Source: Gemmatimonadota bacterium
GTDB lineage: Bacteria > Gemmatimonadota > Gemmatimonadetes > Gemmatimonadales > GWC2-71-9
Direction: 5' to 3'
NCBI GenBank assembly: GCA_003220905.1
Contig: QHTS01000317.1
Location: 1-5,376, forward strand
Length of the DNA stretch: 5,376 bases
This document shows positions 1-5,376 of the stretch, one piece after another. Position numbers and translations under genes: made by a program. The notes under the pieces are model-generated. The model searched no databases. It had not been told where the DNA came from and saw only the letters and a program-made list of their open reading frames with translations. Each line of letters begins with the position of its first letter. The first letter of the stretch is position 1.

Positions 1-1811
1 AGGCTCACGACGCGCGCGCCGATCCCCTCGGTGGCGAGCCGCTCGTACGCGCCGAGCACGATATCGACCTCGGAGCCGCTCGCCAGGAGGATGATCGCGG
101 GCTTGCTGCCGGGGGGGGGGGCGTCGGCGAGCACGTAGCCGCCGAGGCGCAGCCCGTTCGCGGAGGCGTACTTCGCGCGGTCGATCACCGGGACTTTTTG
201 ACGCGTCAGCACCAGCGCGACCGGGCCGCTCCGGGACTGGACCGCCATGCGCCACGCTTCCACCGTCTCGGTTGCGTCCGCCGGGCGGATGACGACGAGA
301 TTGGGGATCGCGCGCAGGGCGGCGAGCTGCTCGATCGGCTGATGCGTGGGACCGTCCTCCCCGAGGCCGATGGAGTCGTGCGTGAAGACGTAGATCACCG
401 GCAGATCGCACAGCGCGGCGAGGCGGATCGGCGGCCGCATGTAGTCCGAGAAAATGAGGAACGTCGATCCGACCGGCCGCACGCCGCGGTGCAGGGCGAG
501 GCCGTTCAGGATCGCGCCCATCCCGTGCTCGCGCACGCCGAAATGGATATTGCGGGCGCCCCAGCTCCCCGCCGCCACGTCGCCCCCGTTCTTGAAGACG
601 ACGTGCGTCGAGCCCGCGAGGTCCGCCGACCCGCCGACGAGCTCGGGGAGCTTCGGCGCGATGGCGTTCAGCACCTTCCCCGACGCCGCGCGCGTGGCCT
701 GGGCATCGGCGGGGGGGGGCGCGAACGTCGGGAGGCCCTCGTCCCAGCCGTCGGCCAGGCGGCCGGCCAGCCGGCGCTCGAGCTCTGCCGCGAGCTCCGG
801 GTTTGCCTGCCGGTACGCGTCGTACTTCTTCGACCACTCAGCTTCGAGCCGGGCGCCGCGCTCCCGGGCGAGCCGCCAGTGCGCCAGCGCTTCCTGGGGC
901 ACGTGAAACGGCTCGAGGGTGGGCCACCCGAGGCGCTGCTTGGTGAGCTTCACCTCGTCCGCGCCGAGCGGGGCGCCGTGGGCCTCGGGCGTGTCCTGCT
1001 TGTGCGGGCTGCCGAACGCGATGTGGGTGCGCACGATGACCAGCGACGGCCGGTCCGCGACGCGCCGAGCGGCGGCGAGCGCCGCGTCGAGCGCGCCGAG
1101 GTCGTTGCCGTCCGCCACGCGCTCCACGTGCCAGCCGTAGCTCTCGAACCGCTTCGCCGTGTCGTCCGAGAACGTGAGATCGGTCTTGCCGTCGATGGTG
1201 ATGCGATTGTCGTCGTAGATCCCGATCAGACGGCCAAGCTTCAGATGGCCGGCGAGCGAGCAGGCCTCGTGAGACGCGCCCTCCATCAGGTCGCCGTCGG
1301 ACGCGAGGAAATAGGTGCAATGGTCGACGGCGCTGTGCCCCGGCCGGTTGAACATCTGGGCGAGGTGCGCCTCGGCGAGCGCCATCCCGACGGCGTTCCC
1401 AACGCCCTGACCGAGGGGGCCGGTGGTGGCCTCGACGCCCGGCGTGAGTCCGTGCTCGGAGTGCCCCGGCGTGCGGCTCCCCCACTGGCGGAACTGCTTG
1501 ATGTCGTCGGGCGAGAGGTCGTAGCCGGTGAGATAGAGCACTGCGTAGAGCAACATGCAGGCATGCCCGGCCGACAACACGAAGCGGTCGCGCCCGAACC
1601 AGTCGGGGTTCGCGGGATTGTATCGCAGATGCCGCTGCCACAACACGTAGGCGACGGGGGCGAGGGCCATCGCGGTCCCGGGGTGGCCGGAATCGGCCCG
1701 CTCGACCGCGTCCATCGCGAGGGCGCGGACGGTGTTGATGCAAAGCTGATCGAGTGATGCGGCGCGGGCGGTGGGTGGAGGGGGGGCGGCGCCGCTCACG
1801 GGCTTCGTCAC
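1..1811 (-). CDS. tkt: Transketolase, 3' end cut by the window edge
   Basis: Thiamine-diphosphate enzyme that moves two-carbon ketol units between sugar phosphates in the cytosolic pentose phosphate pathway (or Calvin cycle). I translated the minus strand by hand: the frame stays open for 603 codons to the window edge, so about 75 C-terminal residues are missing if it matches the usual 660-680. The ThDP/Mg site is SDGDLMEG (Asp172) through Asn202. Catalytic and substrate histidines are His43 (SGHPG), His83 (LSAGH), His117 (TPGHSE), His278 (EAHGAPLG), His478 and His490 in HDSIGLGEDGPTHQP. The catalytic glutamate is Glu428 in FGVREHGM. From memory these sit at a constant +17 offset from E. coli TktA, so there is no net indel over this stretch. 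The GTG start overlaps the TGA of the upstream gene (GTGA) and has no clear Shine-Dalgarno, which suggests coupled translation; the next ATG, codon 33, lies inside conserved sequence. Three C-runs encode Pro-rich stretches, all in frame. Confidence 0.97.
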   Translation of the reverse strand, partial: MTKPVSGAAPPPPTARAASLDQLCINTVRALAMDAVERADSGHPGTAMALAPVAYVLWQRHLRYNPANPDWFGRDRFVLSAGHACMLLYAVLYLTGYDLSPDDIKQFRQWGSRTPGHSEHGLTPGVEATTGPLGQGVGNAVGMALAEAHLAQMFNRPGHSAVDHCTYFLASDGDLMEGASHEACSLAGHLKLGRLIGIYDDNRITIDGKTDLTFSDDTAKRFESYGWHVERVADGNDLGALDAALAAARRVADRPSLVIVRTHIAFGSPHKQDTPEAHGAPLGADEVKLTKQRLGWPTLEPFHVPQEALAHWRLARERGARLEAEWSKKYDAYRQANPELAAELERRLAGRLADGWDEGLPTFAPPPADAQATRAASGKVLNAIAPKLPELVGGSADLAGSTHVVFKNGGDVAAGSWGARNIHFGVREHGMGAILNGLALHRGVRPVGSTFLIFSDYMRPPIRLAALCDLPVIYVFTHDSIGLGEDGPTHQPIEQLAALRAIPNLVVIRPADATETVEAWRMAVQSRSGPVALVLTRQKVPVIDRAKYASANGLRLGGYVLADAPPPGSKPAIILLASGSEVDIVLGAYERLATEGIGARVVS

Positions 1812-2128
1812 AACAGACCGGACTTGGCGGCCTGCCACAGGTTGACGAGCCGGTCGAAGCCGGTCACCAGCACGTCTACCTGCTGCGGGCTCGGGGTCGC
1901 CTTGGCCGCGGTCTTGAGCTCTTCGCAGATGCGCGGCATTTCCCTGCGCCCCTGCTTCGCGGCTTCAGCGGCGATCTGGTCCAGGATTGCGAGGATTTTG
2001 TGGCGCGCCGGCTCGTCCTTCGGCACCTGCCACAGGTAATCGGCGAGCTCCTTGCCCTCGGTGCAGAGCTTGCCGAGGCCGTCCATGAGCGGCGGCCGCG
2101 CGCGGCGCGGCGAGTTGGGATCGTTCAT
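1808..2128 (-). CDS. Small helical protein of unknown function, first gene of the tkt operon
   Basis: Unrecognised protein of 106 residues. After a basic, Pro-rich N-terminus (residues 1-14) it looks all-helical and soluble, with no signal peptide or membrane segment. Amphipathic stretches are visible around residues 18-33, 42-59, 62-77 and 82-103. The arrangement, including GRREMPRICEELKTAA (60-75), faintly resembles an Hpt-type four-helix bundle, but I do not see a convincing phosphorylatable histidine in the usual K-G context, so no function is claimed. I chose the ATG at 2128. An in-frame TTG at 2140 would add four residues, but it falls inside the TATAAT promoter hexamer and is unlikely to be transcribed. 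The stop overlaps the GTG start of tkt by four bases, so the pair is probably co-transcribed and translationally coupled. Confidence 0.8.
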   Translation of the reverse strand: MNDPNSPRRARPPLMDGLGKLCTEGKELADYLWQVPKDEPARHKILAILDQIAAEAAKQGRREMPRICEELKTAAKATPSPQQVDVLVTGFDRLVNLWQAAKSGLL

Positions 2129-2139
2129 TGCGAGTTCCA

Positions 2140-2145
2140 ATTATA
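2140..2145 (-). promoter_or_regulatory. Putative -10 box (TATAAT) for the small gene-tkt operon
   Basis: A perfect TATAAT on the minus strand, 11 bases before the ATG at 2128. Transcription would start near 2133, giving a leader of only about five bases and no room for a Shine-Dalgarno. No good -35 hexamer is visible at 16-18 bases spacing (best GTTCCT or TTCCTC). The surrounding bases are clearly more AT-rich than the rest of the window. Confidence 0.55.
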
Positions 2146-2170
2146 CCAAGAAACGGGCTCCGAGGAACGG

Positions 2171-2199
2171 TTGCCGGGAGTCCAGGGTGCCCCTAGCTT
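2171..2199 (+). promoter_or_regulatory. Putative sigma-70-type promoter for lepB
   Basis: TTGCCG (2171-2176), a 17-base spacer and TAGCTT (2194-2199) match the housekeeping consensus at 4/6 and 3/6 positions with ideal spacing. The start point would fall near 2206, almost on the lepB ATG at 2209. This agrees with the absence of a Shine-Dalgarno there and suggests a leaderless or near-leaderless message. It is a pattern match only. Confidence 0.35.
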
Positions 2200-2208
2200 G
2201 CGGTCTCC

Positions 2209-2931
2209 ATGGAGCGACCCTCGATCCTCGAACGCCTGCGTGCGTTCAACCGGTGGACCAAAGGGTGGGCCGCCTCGATCGCCGTGGCGGTCGGCATCTG
2301 GATCGTGTTGCGCTCCTACCTGATCGAGGCGTTCCGCATCCCGTCGGCGAGCATGGAGAACACGCTGCTCGTCGGCGACTTCCTGTTCGTGAACAAGGCG
2401 ATTTACGGAGGCGAGCTCGAGATCCCGCTCACCGGGATCCGCTGCTGCCGCGTGCCGGGCTACGCGGAGCCGCACCGCGACGGGATCGTCGTGTTCCGCT
2501 CGGTCGAAGATTCGACGCCCAACCTGAACATCGTGAAGCGGGTGATCGGCGGGCCCACCGATACGCTCCGGATGACGCACGACACGGTCTACCGCAACGG
2601 CAAACGGCTCGACGAGCCCTACGCCCTGCACTTGGGATCGCACCCCGACGATCCGTTGCAGCTCCGGAAGATCCGGGCGCTGCAGCTGCCCTACTACGTC
2701 GGGCGCGACACGGCCCGCTACCACCCGACGACCCACGACTGGGGCCCGATCGCGATTCCGATCGGGCATTACTGGGTGATGGGCGACAACCGCGACGAGT
2801 CCTATGACAGCCGGTTCTGGGGATTCCTGCCGCGGTCGCACATCGTGGGCAAGCCGCTGATCATCTACCTGAGCGTCGCCACCGACCCGCTGCGGATCCG
2901 CTGGAACCGGATGTTGCGCCGCCCGACGTAG
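2209..2931 (+). CDS. lepB: Signal peptidase I (leader peptidase, S26 family)
   Basis: Membrane-bound serine protease that removes signal peptides from exported proteins on the outer face of the cytoplasmic membrane. It has 240 residues, shorter than the two-span E. coli enzyme. One N-terminal membrane segment lies at about residues 20-39 and runs directly into the catalytic region. Box B is FRIPSASMENTLLVGD with catalytic Ser48; box D is NIVKRVIGGPTD with general-base Lys110 (PTD replaces the common PGD); box E is MGDNRDESYDSRFWG (191-205). A Cys pair (79-80) lies in the insert between boxes B and C. The ATG start has no Shine-Dalgarno, and a promoter candidate ends ten bases before it. It is transcribed divergently from the tkt operon. 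The genes that follow encode exported proteins that would be natural substrates, but a functional link is only inferred. Confidence 0.96.
   Translation: MERPSILERLRAFNRWTKGWAASIAVAVGIWIVLRSYLIEAFRIPSASMENTLLVGDFLFVNKAIYGGELEIPLTGIRCCRVPGYAEPHRDGIVVFRSVEDSTPNLNIVKRVIGGPTDTLRMTHDTVYRNGKRLDEPYALHLGSHPDDPLQLRKIRALQLPYYVGRDTARYHPTTHDWGPIAIPIGHYWVMGDNRDESYDSRFWGFLPRSHIVGKPLIIYLSVATDPLRIRWNRMLRRPT
2903..2927 (+). promoter_or_regulatory. Candidate ECF-type promoter ahead of the sigma factor gene
   Basis: GGAAC (2903-2907), 16 bases, then CGAC (2924-2927) has the AAC-containing -35 and CG-rich -10 layout of many ECF sigma promoters. It lies within the last codons of lepB and would start transcription near 2934, upstream of the sigma gene at 3000. 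ECF factors usually activate their own gene, so the position makes sense. Because it overlaps GC-rich coding sequence, a chance match cannot be excluded. Confidence 0.3.
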
Positions 2932-2951
2932 GCCCGTGGCGCGGGCGGGCC
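2931..2951 (+). other. Weak hairpin after lepB
   Basis: GGCCCG (2931-2936) can pair with CGGGCC (2946-2951), directly after the lepB stop; a competing 5-base pairing with CGGGC at 2942-2946 also exists. No clean U-run follows, so this is at best a weak terminator. The rest of the 68-base gap holds a short CGCC/GGCG hairpin (2966-2977) and nothing else I can name. Confidence 0.25.
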
Positions 2952-2999
2952 TCCAATCCGTCTTTCGCCGTCGGGCGTAACCTTCTCGGGCGACCCGCG

Positions 3000-3644
3000 T
3001 TGCAGAAGACCATAAGCCGCGTCAACTTCGAGGCCGTGCTGGCGAACCAGCAGGGACAGTCCCGGTGGCCGGACGGCGCACTTGTCGCGCGCATCTCGGC
3101 CGGCGATGATCGCGCCCTTGGCGAGCTGTACGATCGCCATGGGGGCATGGCGTATGCGTTGGCGGTGGCGATCGTCGCAGAGCGGGCGGACGCCGAGGAA
3201 GTCGTGGCCGACGCGTTCGGGCAGGCTTGGCGGACCGCGCTCCAGTTCGATCCGGGTCGCGGCAGCGTCGCGGCCTGGCTGGCCACCATCACGCGCACGC
3301 GCGCCCTCGACCTGCTGCGCGCCCGAGGGCGCCGGGCTCGCGCGCTGGAGCGCGCGGCACAGGCCGGCACGAACGGGCTCGCCGCCCCGCTCGCCGAGAT
3401 GGCCGTGGCGCCCGATCGCGGCGCAGAGCAGCAGGAGGAGAAACGTCTCGTGAGGCACTGCCTCGCGGAGCTGCCCGAGCCGCAGCGCCGGGTGATCGAG
3501 CTCGCCTACTTCGGCGGTCTCACCCACACCGAGATCGCCGCCGAGCTGCAAGAGCCGCTGGGCACGATCAAGACGCGTATGCGGGCGGGAATGGAAAAGC
3601 TGCGCGGCTTGCTGGCGCCGCTCCTGTCGGGGGAAGGGTCATGA
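3000..3644 (+). CDS. ECF-type RNA polymerase sigma factor (SigK-like)
   Basis: Directs RNA polymerase to stress or envelope-responsive promoters and is normally held inactive by a partner anti-sigma factor. It has 214 residues. Region sigma-2 spans about residues 25-112, with LGELYDRHGG, the DAEEVVADAFGQAW helix (65-77) and the region 2.4-like VAAWLATITRTRALDLLR. A variable linker follows (113-150). Region sigma-4 spans about 152-205, with LPEPQRRVIELAYFGGLTH and the helix-turn-helix TEIAAELQEPLGTIKTRMRA. The frame opens with TTG at 3000, without a Shine-Dalgarno. An in-frame GTG at 3036 (codon 13) is an alternative start, and either keeps sigma-2 intact. The stop overlaps the next start at ATGA, the standard coupling of sigma and anti-sigma genes. 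The partner's RskA features favour the SigK-type ECF group over other groups; regulon unknown. Confidence 0.93.
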   Translation: MQKTISRVNFEAVLANQQGQSRWPDGALVARISAGDDRALGELYDRHGGMAYALAVAIVAERADAEEVVADAFGQAWRTALQFDPGRGSVAAWLATITRTRALDLLRARGRRARALERAAQAGTNGLAAPLAEMAVAPDRGAEQQEEKRLVRHCLAELPEPQRRVIELAYFGGLTHTEIAAELQEPLGTIKTRMRAGMEKLRGLLAPLLSGEGS

Positions 3645-4381
3645 CGGACCACCAATGGCTGGAGCTTGCCGCGTCGTATGCGCTAGGCGCTCTCACCGCC
3701 GACGAGCGAGCGGGCTTCGAGACGCATCTCGCGGAGTGTGCGACGTGCCGGGCCGAGGTCCAGGCCTACGGGGAGGTGACGGGCCTGCTCGTGCACGCCG
3801 CGCCTGCGTCCGCCCCGCCGCCCGAGCTACGCGAGCGCATCCTCCGCGAGGCACGGCGGCGGCGCCCGCTCGGTCCGCGGCGGGTGCCCGTCGCCCCCTG
3901 GCTCGCGGCCGCCGCGTGCCTCGTGCTCGCGCTCGGAACGGGCTACGGGTACCTGCGGGAGCGCGCTGCCCGTGATCAGGCGAGCCGCGCCCTTGCCGCC
4001 GCCCGCGACACGCTCGCCGCGCGGGACTCGCTCGTTGCCACCCTCCTCTCACCCGACGTCGGGACCGCTGCGCTTGCCGGCCCCGGTCGTCCGCCGTCGG
4101 CCCGGCTCTTTTGGAGCCCGTCGCGCCGCCGCGTCGTGATGGCGGTCTTCGACCTCCCGCCAGCGCCCGCGGGTCGCACGTATCAGCTCTGGGCCATCGC
4201 GCAGGGGAAGCCGGTGAGCTTGGGCATCTTCAACACCGCGCCGGACGGCCGGCTCACCGCCGCGATGGTCGTGCCGCCGAACCTCTCGTTCGAAGTCACG
4301 GCCGTCACGGAGGAACCCGCGGGCGGCTCGCCCCAGCCCACCCAGCAGCCGTTCCTCACCGGCAAGGTGGCGGCAGACTAA
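3641..4381 (+). CDS. RskA-family membrane anti-sigma factor with zinc-binding N-terminus
   Basis: Single-pass inner-membrane protein of 246 residues that should bind and inhibit the sigma factor encoded just upstream. The cytoplasmic anti-sigma domain (about 1-75) carries a ZAS-type motif: His4, His29, Cys33 and Cys36 (HLAECATC). A basic stretch (RRRR, 72-75) precedes one membrane span at about 84-105. A short heptad-like segment follows (106-135). The extracytoplasmic part (about 137-243) fits the RskA C-terminal domain, with LFWSPSRRRVVMAVFDLP, GRTYQLWAI, SLGIF and a FEVTAVTEEPAGGSPQPT stretch. The ATG overlaps the sigma stop (ATGA) and is preceded by a GGGGGAAGGG purine run; the frame is open further upstream, but that part reads out of frame through sigma-4 and is not coding. 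Known RskA proteins release their sigma factor by regulated proteolysis; whether that applies here is inferred. Confidence 0.93.
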   Translation: MTDHQWLELAASYALGALTADERAGFETHLAECATCRAEVQAYGEVTGLLVHAAPASAPPPELRERILREARRRRPLGPRRVPVAPWLAAAACLVLALGTGYGYLRERAARDQASRALAAARDTLAARDSLVATLLSPDVGTAALAGPGRPPSARLFWSPSRRRVVMAVFDLPPAPAGRTYQLWAIAQGKPVSLGIFNTAPDGRLTAAMVVPPNLSFEVTAVTEEPAGGSPQPTQQPFLTGKVAAD

Positions 4382-4394
4382 CCCGGGCCAGCAA

Positions 4395-4456
4395 TCCGAG
4401 TGCGCGGGACGGGCGTAGAGAGGATGTCGCTCTGCGCCCGTTCTCCTTTTCTCGGA
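4395..4456 (+). promoter_or_regulatory. Possible structured leader masking the Shine-Dalgarno of the first DUF4331 gene
   Basis: TCCGAG (4395-4400) is the exact reverse complement of CTCGGA (4451-4456), whose last three bases are the start of the GGAGGA Shine-Dalgarno. Pairing would form an outer stem enclosing the terminator-like hairpin and reduce ribosome access. A 6-base complement in GC-rich sequence could be coincidental. Confidence 0.3.
4409..4450 (+). terminator. Rho-independent terminator-like hairpin between the anti-sigma gene and the DUF4331 genes
   Basis: ACGGGCGTAGAG (4409-4420) pairs with CTCTGCGCCCGT (4430-4441): twelve pairs with one T-G wobble, a nine-base loop, then the pyrimidine tail TCTCCTTTT (4442-4450). 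This is a good intrinsic terminator shape for a high-GC genome. It ends three bases before the Shine-Dalgarno of the next gene, leaving no space for a promoter after it. It may therefore attenuate read-through rather than simply end the sigma/anti-sigma transcript. Confidence 0.65.
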
Positions 4457-4459
4457 GGA
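4454..4459 (+). promoter_or_regulatory. Strong ribosome binding site (GGAGGA)
   Basis: GGAGGA lies seven bases before the ATG at 4467 and fixes this start. It contrasts with the lack of any Shine-Dalgarno at lepB, tkt and the sigma gene. Confidence 0.8.
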
Positions 4460-4466
4460 ATGACCC

Positions 4467-5138
4467 ATGTTCCGCTTGTGTGCGGCCGTCCTGTTGGTAC
4501 TGGTCGCGGCCGCCGGCATCACCCGCTGGATCAAGGCGTCGGACCACAAGGATAGCGCCCTGCTCGCCGCGGACCACGCCGCCGACATCGCCGACGTCTA
4601 CACGTTTCGCAGCCCCGTCCAGCCGGACAACGTCGTCCTCGTGATGACGGTCTCGGGCTTCATCCCGCCATCCGAGGCGAGCACCACCTTCTTCGACCCC
4701 ACCGTCTTGTACCAATGGAAGATCGACAACAACGGTGACGCGGTCGAAGATGTCGTGATCCAGGCGTTCGTGACCGGTACCGGTGGGCATCAGGTGATGC
4801 ACTTCCGTGGCCCGGCGCCGGCGTCCCAAATCGGAGCCACGAGTCGCGTTATCGAGGGGCCGGAAACTGCGACGGTGCCGGTCAGCAACGGCGCGACCCC
4901 CATGATCGCCTCACGCTCGGGCATGACGGTGTTCGCCGGCGTGCGGGACGATCCGTTCTTCTTCGACCTCGTGCAGTTCAAGAAGATCATCGCGGGCGAG
5001 GCCGCGGCATTCCGCAACCCCGGAATCGACTCATTCGCCGGCACCAATGTCCTCGCGATTGCCGTCGAGCTGCCGAGCGCTCGGCTCGGTGGACCGAGGC
5101 TCGGTGTCTGGGGCACGACCAGCCGGCAGCAGTTCTAA
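4467..5138 (+). CDS. Secreted DUF4331-family protein, N-terminal part of the domain
   Basis: Exported protein of 223 residues and unknown biochemical role. A signal peptide is visible: a short basic N-terminus, hydrophobic residues 5-18, likely cleavage after IKA (24), and a mature start SDHKDS, as is typical of this family. Family landmarks follow in order: DIADVYTFRSP (40-50), DPTVLYQWKIDNNGDAVED (77-95), VFAGVRDDPFFFDLVQFK (155-172), FAGTNVLAIAVELP (190-203) and LGVWGTTSR (212-220). The DNNGD core resembles an acidic calcium-binding loop, but this is a guess. The protein ends three residues after GVWGTTSR, where, as I remember the family, other members continue into a second half; that half appears to be supplied by the next gene, 28 bases downstream. 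Identification rests on recalled family motifs and not on a search. Confidence 0.85.
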   Translation: MFRLCAAVLLVLVAAAGITRWIKASDHKDSALLAADHAADIADVYTFRSPVQPDNVVLVMTVSGFIPPSEASTTFFDPTVLYQWKIDNNGDAVEDVVIQAFVTGTGGHQVMHFRGPAPASQIGATSRVIEGPETATVPVSNGATPMIASRSGMTVFAGVRDDPFFFDLVQFKKIIAGEAAAFRNPGIDSFAGTNVLAIAVELPSARLGGPRLGVWGTTSRQQF

Positions 5139-5151
5139 ACGCCGTCACCTG

Positions 5152-5158
5152 AGGAGAG
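5152..5158 (+). promoter_or_regulatory. Ribosome binding site (AGGAGAG) of the lipoprotein gene
   Basis: AGGAG begins 15 bases before the ATG at 5167, leaving ten bases between the core and the start codon. It supports a genuine independent start for the second DUF4331-type gene, not a frameshifted continuation of the first. Confidence 0.7.
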
Positions 5159-5166
5159 ACCGAACC

Positions 5167-5376
5167 ATGGAACGCACCGCATACATGCTTCGCCTGCTGC
5201 CGCTGCTGGCGCTGGGAGCGCTGGCCGTCGCGGGCTGCGATGACGCCTACGCGCCCCTCTCGGGCCCGCGTGCCGACGCCAGCGTGCTGATGCACCAGGA
5301 GCTGCGGCAAGAGGATCGCTTCGGGTTGCCGGCGATCGCGACGGTATTCATCCCGACGGACCTGAAGGATGCCTAC
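5167..5376 (+). CDS. DUF4331-type lipoprotein, C-terminal half of the domain, cut by the window edge
   Basis: Seventy codons are visible, open to the right edge. The N-terminus is a lipoprotein signal: MERTAYMLR, a Leu/Ala-rich core (8-22), then lipobox VAGC with the lipidated Cys24. Asp25-Asp26 follow; Asp at +2 keeps lipoproteins in the inner membrane of enterobacteria, a rule that may not hold here. After a short linker the mature part reads ELRQEDRFGLPAIATVFIPT then DLKDAY. This resembles the stretch (a DRxGxPAI-type motif, then VFIP and KDAF/YN) that comes shortly after GVWGTTSR in single-chain DUF4331 proteins. The gene therefore probably encodes the missing second half of the upstream protein, anchored to a membrane. 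Its length and C-terminus are outside the window. Confidence 0.8.
   Translation, partial: MERTAYMLRLLPLLALGALAVAGCDDAYAPLSGPRADASVLMHQELRQEDRFGLPAIATVFIPTDLKDAY

Noticed and set aside
111..121. Frameshift or pseudogene in tkt at the G-runs
   Set aside because: Hand translation stays in one frame across all three runs, and the conserved motifs on both sides are intact.
838..1743. Open frame of 301 codons on the minus strand
   Set aside because: It is a different reading frame inside tkt with an Arg/Pro-rich, low-complexity product; the true tkt frame covers the same bases.
198..1757. Open frame of 519 codons on the plus strand
   Set aside because: It is antisense to the transketolase frame, rich in Arg/Ala/Gly/Val with no recognisable domain, and results from the high GC content at third positions. 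The minus-strand frame carries every transketolase motif.
2052..2807. Open frame of 251 codons on the plus strand overlapping lepB and the promoter region
   Set aside because: It is out of frame with lepB and spans a divergent promoter region; the product is Arg-rich without motifs.
2125..2841. Open frame of 238 codons on the minus strand over lepB
   Set aside because: It is the antisense shadow of a signal peptidase with intact catalytic motifs, with no recognisable family.
2971..2992. Direct repeat TCGGGCG (2971-2977 and 2986-2992) before the sigma gene as an operator
   Set aside because: Seven bases of C/G-rich sequence repeated twice is expected by chance here; no symmetry or further copies were seen.
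4312..4316. GGAAC near the end of the anti-sigma gene as an ECF promoter for the DUF4331 genes
   Set aside because: No CG-rich -10 element is found 16-17 bases downstream (CCAG/CAGC instead).
3227..4381. 384-codon version of the anti-sigma factor starting at 3227
   Set aside because: The first 138 codons run out of frame through the sigma factor gene and give an Arg/Ala-rich product. The real start is the ATG at 3641, overlapping the sigma stop.

Overview
The window is GC-rich bacterial chromosome, with strong G/C preference at third codon positions. It contains seven protein genes and no RNA genes, mobile elements or CRISPR arrays. Its gene set (transketolase, type I signal peptidase, an ECF sigma factor with an RskA-type membrane anti-sigma factor, and DUF4331 secreted proteins) suits a high-GC Gram-negative bacterium. 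Gemmatimonadota is a reasonable guess, but I infer it from general resemblance and have no marker gene to confirm it.

Left part, minus strand (1-2128): a short, unrecognised helical protein of 106 residues is followed by transketolase (tkt). The stop of the first overlaps the GTG start of the second by four bases, so the two are probably one translationally coupled operon. Transketolase runs off the left edge with 603 codons visible. The long plus-strand frame lying over it is an antisense shadow.

The 80-base AT-richer gap around 2129-2208 is a divergent promoter region. A perfect TATAAT faces left, just ahead of the small gene. A TTGCCG-N17-TAGCTT candidate faces right, just ahead of lepB. 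Both imply very short or absent 5' leaders.

Right part, plus strand: lepB (2209-2931) encodes a short type I signal peptidase with a clear Ser/Lys dyad. After 68 bases come an ECF sigma factor (3000-3644) and its RskA-like anti-sigma factor (3641-4381), overlapping at ATGA. A possible ECF-type promoter, GGAAC-N16-CGAC, lies inside the 3' end of lepB and could allow autoregulation.

Downstream are two exported proteins of the DUF4331 family. The first (4467-5138) has a cleavable signal peptide and stops just after the family's GVWGTTSR motif. The second (5167 to the right edge) is a lipoprotein whose mature part resumes at the point where a full-length family member would continue. The family domain therefore appears to be divided between two adjacent genes. 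A strong terminator-like hairpin (4409-4450) sits between the anti-sigma gene and the first DUF4331 gene and ends only three bases before that gene's Shine-Dalgarno sequence, which suggests attenuation or a structured leader. A plausible but unproven reading is that an envelope signal acts through RskA and the sigma factor on a split DUF4331 surface module.
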